A stretch of DNA of 12,207 nucleotides from Bacteroidaceae bacterium (GTDB lineage Bacteria; Bacteroidota; Bacteroidia; Bacteroidales; Bacteroidaceae). A program made the translations under genes and the position numbers. This document shows positions 8,401 through 12,207 of this stretch, one piece after another (position 1 is the first letter of the stretch; each line of letters starts with the position of its first letter). The notes under the pieces were generated by a model. That model was not told where the DNA came from and ran no database searches. It worked only from the letters and a program-made list of their open reading frames with translations. Location of the stretch: NCBI GenBank assembly GCA_021443405.1, contig JABUUA010000039.1, positions 5,324 to 17,530 on the forward strand, written 5' to 3'.

Positions 8401-9554
8401 CGGCCGCCGACACCGTGCTTCTGACCGTGAGCGACGACGGCGCCGGCATTCCTGCAGACCGACAGCGCAGTCTGTTCCAGCGTTTCTATGAGGGCGAGCA
8501 CCGGCGTTACGACACGCAGGGCAATGGCATAGGACTGTCGCTCACCTACGATTTGGTGCAGTTGCACCATGGGTCCATCACCTTTGAGAGCGAGGAAGGC
8601 CGGGGTACGATCTTCTCCGTCACCCTGCCCGTGGGCCGCGCAGCTTTCGCTGATGAGGAGGTGGACAACGAGTTCACAGCGCCCCCTCAGCCTCTCATGA
8701 CGGTGGAAGAACCCATCGACGACGAGCCTGACACCCATACCGAACCGCAGCGACAGACGGTGCTGCTGGTGGAGGACGACCCCGACTTCCTGCGTCTCAT
8801 GCGCTCGTTGCTGGCTGCCGACTACACTGTGCTCACCGCCACCAATGGGCGTGAGGCCATCGAGACGGTGCGCACTGCGGGCGTGGATTTGGTGGTGAGC
8901 GACGTGATGATGTCGGAAATGGACGGTATCCATTTGTGCAAATACCTGAAGAATAGTGTGGACTACTGCCACATCCCCTTCCTGCTGCTTACGGCGCTGC
9001 ATCACGACGAGGCGAAGATTGAGGCCTTTGACGCGGGTGCCGACGGCTATCTCACCAAGCCCTTCGATATGGCGTTGCTGCAGAGCCGCATGCGCAATCT
9101 CTTCCGTCACGCCGCCTTGCAGAGCGAGCGATTCCGCAGTCGTTTGGCCTCGGTGGCAGAACTGACCGATGTAGCGGAGGGCGAGGAGTCGATGGACCAG
9201 GCCTTCATGACGCGTCTGATGGACGCCATCAGCGCGAACCTCGACAATCCCGACTACGACCGCCAGCGCTTGCAGGACGATATGTGCATGTCGCGCAGCA
9301 GTCTGTTCCGCAAGGTCAAGGCCCTCACGGGCATGTCGCCCTCCACGTTGCTGCGCAAGTGTCGCCTGGAGAAGGCGCGCCGCTTGATAGAGAGCGGGCG
9401 TGTGTCACGCGTGACAGATTTGGCCTATCGCGTGGGATTCGGCGACGCAAAATACTTCAGCGCCGTGTTCAAACGCGAGTACGGTCTATTGCCTGCCGAG
9501 ATGGTGCAAAAAGTGCGCCACGATAAGCCAAATGAAGGTCAGGCATCGAATTGA
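5427..9554 (+). CDS. Hybrid two-component system regulator (HTCS): periplasmic sensor, histidine kinase, receiver and AraC domain in one protein
   Basis: This 1375-residue protein is the usual size for an HTCS. A signal/anchor sequence (MNVRLLVVLFLTLCAQRVVP) precedes about 14 Reg_prop blades (residues 30-690, recurring DxxGxxWxGT), enough for two seven-bladed propellers. Next come a Y_Y_Y domain (about 715-795) and one membrane span (about 803-825). The HisKA domain has His859 in NITHELLTPLT. The HATPase has an N box near 970, VSDDGAGI at 1001-1008 and GNGIGLSL near 1032. After an acidic linker lies a receiver with the E1116-D1117-D1118 pocket, phospho-acceptor Asp1159 and Lys1211. A C-terminal AraC-type helix-turn-helix pair spans about 1260-1365. 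All catalytic residues are present, so it should be active. HTCS proteins bind an oligosaccharide in the periplasm and activate nearby glycan-use genes. The likely targets are the GH128-like gene upstream and the binding protein downstream. Oddity: Leu862 replaces the Arg of the usual HExRTPL box. Confidence 0.95.
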   Translation: MNVRLLVVLFLTLCAQRVVPQHISRRSALALTVNNGLPSGEVKQVFVDSRGLLWVATSYGYCVYDGYTCRTLGHANVQCFAEDAAGRLWFGTIHGVEIYDLRTDELSRPELPDIYNKGVSCLLAQPDGDVWIGTESGLVIYDHKRQRYLLQNDSTTQHVLSATPIKCLMRDSRGDTWIGTWERGLYRYASQARRFIAYPQMNDRRSAHVLHEDAEGNIWIASWAGGLTLLLHPYDMERLTWCTLLNDPADPTSLGSNFVYSMHSDPVTGDLWVGTMNGLSVLCQADKQRMTTGERVAFTNYSSTSWAVGTLPATGINSMAVDKGGDVWLGSVYEGVMRVTRTSRHFQYLCVPDADHDLMGSSVACLTVDADARVWWGLATNGFAIVDPVTQQMTHYSSLPEFRGQTLRSGVRAFLRRRATGEMWVGTQSDGIFTMETGQAARHYDKENCDFLRDNSIRRLLEDKAGNVWIGCKAGLSLLRADGSGYCFNQFDVDGHDFLISEVTAMAQDGSGAVWVGTRQDGLVRIQGNVMGQKDMKLQAYARWNRRMPTSGISDLLVDADGRLWVATFTDGIFCYDAGADSLQHVRLPLRGSSQRISSLGMDRKGNVWLTTSAGLATFDPQNPLTSLRHYGSEVGLLSGEFAPGVVASDGRFVYFGGTNGITYFDPAGLNEEPQRAAHTYIVDIAIDRSSLLTMGAAERATYCKASPLVAQEVNIPADGSFTLYFSSLDYQVTQQTQYEWRLEGVDVDWQLSTDGQNSITYSRLPGGDYTFCIRCTNEMGEWSDDYTVLRVHVASHWWTTLWARLIYIIGIVALIAFVVWLLVRHARMRQSLYRQRVEQENSERFAQAKMKFLTNITHELLTPLTIISASVDQLRQSYSQGQELYDVITYNVKRQLRLLQQVLEYRKSETGNLRLRVSYGDMSAMVRKMEEEFQPLMRRQQLQFACQLPAEAVFALFDRDKVEKILYNLLSNAAKYNRPGGHVSLRLERGAAADTVLLTVSDDGAGIPADRQRSLFQRFYEGEHRRYDTQGNGIGLSLTYDLVQLHHGSITFESEEGRGTIFSVTLPVGRAAFADEEVDNEFTAPPQPLMTVEEPIDDEPDTHTEPQRQTVLLVEDDPDFLRLMRSLLAADYTVLTATNGREAIETVRTAGVDLVVSDVMMSEMDGIHLCKYLKNSVDYCHIPFLLLTALHHDEAKIEAFDAGADGYLTKPFDMALLQSRMRNLFRHAALQSERFRSRLASVAELTDVAEGEESMDQAFMTRLMDAISANLDNPDYDRQRLQDDMCMSRSSLFRKVKALTGMSPSTLLRKCRLEKARRLIESGRVSRVTDLAYRVGFGDAKYFSAVFKREYGLLPAEMVQKVRHDKPNEGQASN

Positions 9555-9610
9555 GCCGTTTTTCCACCCGATTCGGTCCTCTTTTCTGCCGATTACATTG
9601 TGTTTTTCCT

Positions 9611-9618
9611 TAAATTTG
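9611..9618 (+). promoter_or_regulatory. Predicted -7 element for the duplicated binding-protein gene
   Basis: TAAATTTG matches TAnnTTTG exactly, 38 bases before the ATG at 9656, in the 101-bp gap after the HTCS gene. A TTTG -33 box at the right spacing is not clear. GCCGATT at 9588-9594 and CCCGATT at 9567-9573 lie just upstream and are the same core as in the array at 2296-2405. Confidence 0.45.
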
Positions 9619-9655
9619 CAACAGCAAGAACCGCAAATAAACTAAATCCAATACA

Positions 9656-12184
9656 ATGAAGACGAAAAATCATCGGTTTATCAATCTTATCGCCCGCGTG
9701 GCAGCGTTGGCTTCGCCAAGCCTGCACATGGTCAGCCAATCAAGCAAGTTTGTTTGCGCTCGCTTCATCGCAGCCGTGCTTGTGGGTGGTGTGTCGTTGA
9801 TGGCAGCGGCGCAGGAGAGCAGCAAGATTGTGTTGCGTGGAACGGGTAGCACCGCCACCATCAAGGTGGGGGCTGTAGGCCTGGCGCACGACGTGACGCT
9901 GGAGGCCAGTGCCGACTTCGCTGTGAGTCCCACCGTCATTCCCGCCGGCTCGGAGGAGATTGACGTGACAGTCACCTACACCGCCTATCGCTGCAAGGCG
10001 TCAGGCGCCATCTATCTGCGCAGCGACATGAACAAGCGCACCATCGAGCTTGAAGGATACGGCTCGCCTCTGCCGCAGAAGGTGCTCGACCGCCGCAATA
10101 ACATCTATGTGGCGAGCGAGAAAAAGTTCGACATCATCGCCAGCGATGGTTTCCGTCCCGATGCCTCGAAAGGTTACACGGTGGAGTTCCGCGTGCGCAA
10201 TGGCAAGGCCGACGGAGGTTTTTATCCCTATTTCGTGACCGACAACGGCATGGGCGTGAAGGCTTATACCGAGCAGGCGGGCATCGGTGTCTATGGCTCT
10301 TACGATGCCGCCACAAAGCGGAGCATCACGAATCCTGCCAACGCCAGCGGTCGCTTCTTTAACGAAGACGGCGAATATCACACCTATCGTTATGCCGTGA
10401 CGCCCGATAGTCGTGCTATTGTCTATCGCGACGGCATGGCGCTCGACACCCTGCGTCTGGCTGACCTGTGTGCCCAGCCCGAGTGGACCAACCGCACGGG
10501 CGGTTATGTGGAGAACTTGTTGCACAACGGTGGTTTCGAGGGTGAGTCGGACTATGTGGCCTCGTCCAACATCATTGGTAAGATAGAAGGATGGAACGTT
10601 TTCCCTTACGACCAGTACAATTCCACCCAGCGCATCGCAACGGACGAAATCAACGCTGAGCAAGACCAATACAACCACACGCTGCACGTCGACCGCTACA
10701 TGTGGAACGCCGGCTGGGCGGCTGCAGAGATTTCACAGATAGTGGATGTGGCTCCCAACGAGACGTACTCGTTCTCGGCGCTGGCCAAGGGCGGTGTGAA
10801 GAGCAACGGCGATTTGTTCGGTTCCATTCGTCTGACGGAGTATCCCGATACGGAAAAGAAGGAGATTCTGAAGGTCACGAGTGACAGTTGGAAGACGTAT
10901 GCCACCGACTACACCACGTCGGCGCACTGCAAGCAGCTGCGTGTGACGATGTATCTGGAGCGCGACGCTTGGGGCTCGAGCATCAGCGATTTGGTGGTTG
11001 ACAACGTGAAGTTGGCGGGTCGTGAGCGTCAGTTCAAGCAGATGATAGGGTATATCAATGAAGGCGCCGATGTGGAATACATGACCTACGACCTCACGGG
11101 TGCCTATGCTCCCAAGGAAGCCGTGCTCTCTACTTCGGTGGAGACACTCACCATCGAGGGTACAGGAGCGAGTGCAACCTTTACGGTTACGGCTGCTAAC
11201 CTGCCGGAGGGCCACGACATCACGGTGGAGGCAGCTCCTGGCTTCACCGTTTCGCCTTCCGTCATCCCTGCTGGAACCGAGAGCGCCACGGTGACCGTGA
11301 CCTATGACCGCATGCGCGAGAAACATTTTGGCGATTTGGTAGTGCGCTGTGCCAATAATAAAGCCCTTGTGAAACTATACGGACTTGGGTCGGCACTGGA
11401 GGAACGCGCCCTGGACACCGGGGTGTCGGTTCCAACGAACACGGCTGCCTACGAAATCAGCGATAAAGATGGTTTCACGCCCGACGTTTCAAAGGGCTAC
11501 ACCGTAGAGTTCCGTGCCCGCACGAATAAGGCCGATGGAGCTCTGCTTCCCTATTTCGTGACCAAGAACGGCATGGGCGTGAAAGGTTATCTGGAGCAGA
11601 GCGGCATGGGCGTTTACGGCTCGTATAACAGCGAAACCAAGCGCGGTATCTCAAATCCATCGACGTCCAGTGGTAAGTTCTACAACGACGACAACGAGTT
11701 CCATACCTATCGTTACGCCGTGACGGCCGACAGTCGTGCTATCGTCTATCGTGATGGCATAGCACTCGACACCTTGCGTCTGGCTGACTTCTGCGCCCAA
11801 CCCGAATGGACCGACGAAACGGGCGACTATGTGGCGAACTTGCTCCACAACCCCGGCTTTGAGGGCGAGTATGACTTTGTGAAGGCGAACAACATCATAT
11901 CGGAAGCTTTCTTCTTCAACTCGACAACCTCATCACCCTTCATCAGCGTGAGTGAAATAATCACGCTGATGAAGGGCACTTTCTCTTGGGAACAGCGTAA
12001 GTTAGGCGAGTTCACAAGGGTCAGCAAATCCCTCGAAGCGGATTTCAGGTATTGTCGATTCCATTACAGTTCACCGCCCAGCAGCCTTGCAAACTCCGCA
12101 AGTCCGGCCATATCTCGCGCGTTGCCACGCAGATCTTTAAGCATGCCGAAGAGCGTGCTTTCGGCCTCTGTGACCTGTTGGTAA
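9656..12184 (+). CDS. Secreted multidomain carbohydrate-binding-like protein with a 441-residue duplicated unit; 3' end chimeric after about 11899
   Basis: The 842-codon frame has a long N-terminus. The signal core (FIAAVLVGGVSLMAAAQ) ends near residue 53, so either the ATG at 9656 or an internal ATG at 9728 (Met25, giving an ordinary 29-residue signal) could be the start. The 9656 ATG fits the promoter better. Each unit holds an Ig-like beta domain (57-137 and 496-575), a LamG/jelly-roll-like domain (SKGYTVEF ... RAIVYRDG; 138-285 and 576-730) and a CBM4/9-like domain (NLLHNxGFEG; 286-450). The second CBM-like domain stops after NNII (residue 748), where the first copy continues with GKIEGW. 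The last 94 codons do not match any part of the first unit. They run through a palindrome and an hsdS motif, then antisense to hsdS/hsdM. Those codons are therefore probably not native, and the gene is a truncation or fusion. No catalytic motif is visible. I infer an exported glycan-binding protein under HTCS control. Confidence 0.75.
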   Translation: MKTKNHRFINLIARVAALASPSLHMVSQSSKFVCARFIAAVLVGGVSLMAAAQESSKIVLRGTGSTATIKVGAVGLAHDVTLEASADFAVSPTVIPAGSEEIDVTVTYTAYRCKASGAIYLRSDMNKRTIELEGYGSPLPQKVLDRRNNIYVASEKKFDIIASDGFRPDASKGYTVEFRVRNGKADGGFYPYFVTDNGMGVKAYTEQAGIGVYGSYDAATKRSITNPANASGRFFNEDGEYHTYRYAVTPDSRAIVYRDGMALDTLRLADLCAQPEWTNRTGGYVENLLHNGGFEGESDYVASSNIIGKIEGWNVFPYDQYNSTQRIATDEINAEQDQYNHTLHVDRYMWNAGWAAAEISQIVDVAPNETYSFSALAKGGVKSNGDLFGSIRLTEYPDTEKKEILKVTSDSWKTYATDYTTSAHCKQLRVTMYLERDAWGSSISDLVVDNVKLAGRERQFKQMIGYINEGADVEYMTYDLTGAYAPKEAVLSTSVETLTIEGTGASATFTVTAANLPEGHDITVEAAPGFTVSPSVIPAGTESATVTVTYDRMREKHFGDLVVRCANNKALVKLYGLGSALEERALDTGVSVPTNTAAYEISDKDGFTPDVSKGYTVEFRARTNKADGALLPYFVTKNGMGVKGYLEQSGMGVYGSYNSETKRGISNPSTSSGKFYNDDNEFHTYRYAVTADSRAIVYRDGIALDTLRLADFCAQPEWTDETGDYVANLLHNPGFEGEYDFVKANNIISEAFFFNSTTSSPFISVSEIITLMKGTFSWEQRKLGEFTRVSKSLEADFRYCRFHYSSPPSSLANSASPAISRALPRRSLSMPKSVLSASVTCW
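9824..10576 (+). repeat. First copy of the internal tandem duplication in the binding protein
   Basis: The encoded residues (about K57 to I307) align with those of 11141-11899. Shared anchors include SKGYTVEFR, KADG, PYFVT, NGMGVK, HTYRYAV, SRAIVYRDG and ALDTLRLAD. The offset between copies measured at the NNII/SNII codons is 1323 nt (441 codons). This is the full unit length, including the CBM-like part that the second copy lacks. Confidence 0.85.
11141..11899 (+). repeat. Second, truncated copy of the binding-protein duplication
   Basis: This stretch is homologous to 9824-10576 at protein and DNA level. Homology ends abruptly at the NNII codons (about 11899). About 560 nt of the expected unit (the CBM4/9-like domain and linker) is missing. 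The breakpoint is only about 37 bp from the palindrome at 11936. Confidence 0.8.
11936..11976. repeat. Perfect 16-bp inverted repeat with 9-bp spacer
   Basis: The left arm CCCTTCATCAGCGTGA (11936-11951) and right arm TCACGCTGATGAAGGG (11961-11976) are exact reverse complements around GTGAAATAA. There is no T-run on either side, so it is a poor intrinsic terminator. Size and symmetry resemble core sites of tyrosine recombinases (two inverted arms around a 6-9 bp spacer), but no recombinase gene is in the window. It lies between the truncated binding-protein gene and the hsdS fragments. Confidence 0.8.
11985..12018. repeat. 34-bp segment bounded by short inverted repeats, candidate micro-inversion
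   Basis: CTTGGGAAC (11985-11993) and GTTCACAAG (12010-12018) are inverted repeats with 8 of 9 bases matching. Reversing this segment would place the HsdS codons for WEQRKLGEFT in frame directly after the minus-strand hsdS start ending in GFADP. The conserved HsdS sequence is therefore present but in the wrong orientation. Confidence 0.6.
11987..12013 (+). pseudogene. HsdS-like conserved fragment (WEQRKLGEF) in plus orientation
   Basis: These nine codons encode WEQRKLGEF, the conserved motif at the start of target-recognition domains in many type I restriction specificity subunits. It sits in the frame of the upstream binding-protein ORF, without its own start, and is followed at once by sequence antisense to an hsdS start. 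It is a remnant of either a silent hsdS cassette or an inverted piece of the adjoining hsdS gene. Confidence 0.55.
12002..12064 (-). pseudogene. hsdS: 5' fragment of a type I restriction specificity gene (hsdS), interrupted
   Basis: The minus-strand ATG at 12064 starts MESTIPEIRFEGFADP, the standard N-terminus of HsdS proteins that normally runs on into WEQRKLG. Here it changes to CELA and a TAA stop after 20 codons. The start overlaps the hsdM stop by one base (TAATG), the usual coupling in hsdM-hsdS operons, so this was a real gene start. The expected next motif is found on the opposite strand in the same place. As it stands no specificity subunit can be made from this copy, so the restriction system would need another hsdS. 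Confidence 0.7.
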
Positions 12185-12207
12185 ATTTCTGCAAAGGTGG
12201 TTTCATA
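12064..12207 (-). CDS. hsdM: C-terminal end of a type I restriction-modification methylase subunit (HsdM), partial
   Basis: The last 47 residues of a minus-strand gene enter from the right edge and end at the TAA at 12066-12064. They are Glu/Leu/Ala-rich and helical (QVTEAESTLFGMLKDLRGNA, ending in LAEFARLLGGEL). The call rests mainly on position: the gene ends in a TAATG overlap with a clear HsdS start, and in type I systems hsdM directly precedes hsdS. A charged helical C-terminal tail also fits HsdM, which uses it to contact HsdS. The catalytic methylase motifs are outside the window. The reading frame of the plus-strand binding-protein gene overlaps it antisense up to 12184. Confidence 0.6.
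   Translation of the reverse strand, partial: YETTFAEIYQQVTEAESTLFGMLKDLRGNARDMAGLAEFARLLGGEL

Noticed and set aside
8124..9110. 328-codon minus-strand open frame
   Set aside because: It is antisense to the kinase and receiver domains of the HTCS, whose motifs are all intact. It is a composition artefact.
11936..11976. Intrinsic transcription terminator
   Set aside because: The hairpin is strong but neither strand has a T-run after it.
11827..12027. 66-codon minus-strand frame with LMKGDEVVELKKKAS
   Set aside because: It spans the palindrome and the antisense of the binding protein. The plausible stretch is too short, and half of it derives from the known plus-strand repeat.

Overview
The window looks like part of a Prevotella-type (Prevotellaceae, Bacteroidota) chromosome. 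The reasons are large secreted multidomain proteins with Bacteroidota Ig/FN3-like modules, a hybrid two-component regulator (HTCS) of the kind that controls polysaccharide use, TAnnTTTG-type -7 promoter elements in front of each main gene, and no strong Shine-Dalgarno sequences. The genus assignment is inference from these family features; there is no rRNA or other taxonomic marker here.

Layout. (1) 1-1851, minus strand: a 617-codon secreted protein with two copies of a carbohydrate-binding-like beta module separated by helical linkers. It is open at the left edge. (2) 1852-2711: a divergent, gene-free intergenic region with a promoter at each end and an exact 22-bp-period repeat array around GCCGATT. 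(3) 2712-5372, plus: a secreted GH128-like glycoside hydrolase (predicted endo-beta-1,3-glucanase fold) with a C-terminal H-type-lectin-like domain. (4) 5427-9554, plus: a complete one-protein HTCS with 14 propeller blades, Y_Y_Y, one membrane span, kinase, receiver and AraC domains. (5) 9656 to about 11899, plus: a secreted binding protein built from a 441-residue unit. The unit is duplicated, but the second copy is cut off. (6) About 11900-12207: a rearranged end. It carries a perfect 16-9-16 palindrome and two abutting, oppositely oriented 5' fragments of type I restriction specificity genes (hsdS). The 3' end of an HsdM-type methylase gene lies on the minus strand.

How the genes fit together (inference): genes 2 to 4 form a small glycan-response locus in which the HTCS senses an oligosaccharide and activates a secreted glucanase and large carbohydrate-binding proteins. 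No SusC/SusD pair is visible, so it is either a SusCD-less accessory locus or part of a larger one outside the window. The most unusual part is the right end. There the binding-protein gene breaks off and runs into a scrambled hsdS region whose short inverted repeats would restore the conserved HsdS motif if one 34-bp segment were flipped. This points to site-specific or template-switch inversion at a type I restriction locus, or to an assembly or amplification chimera.
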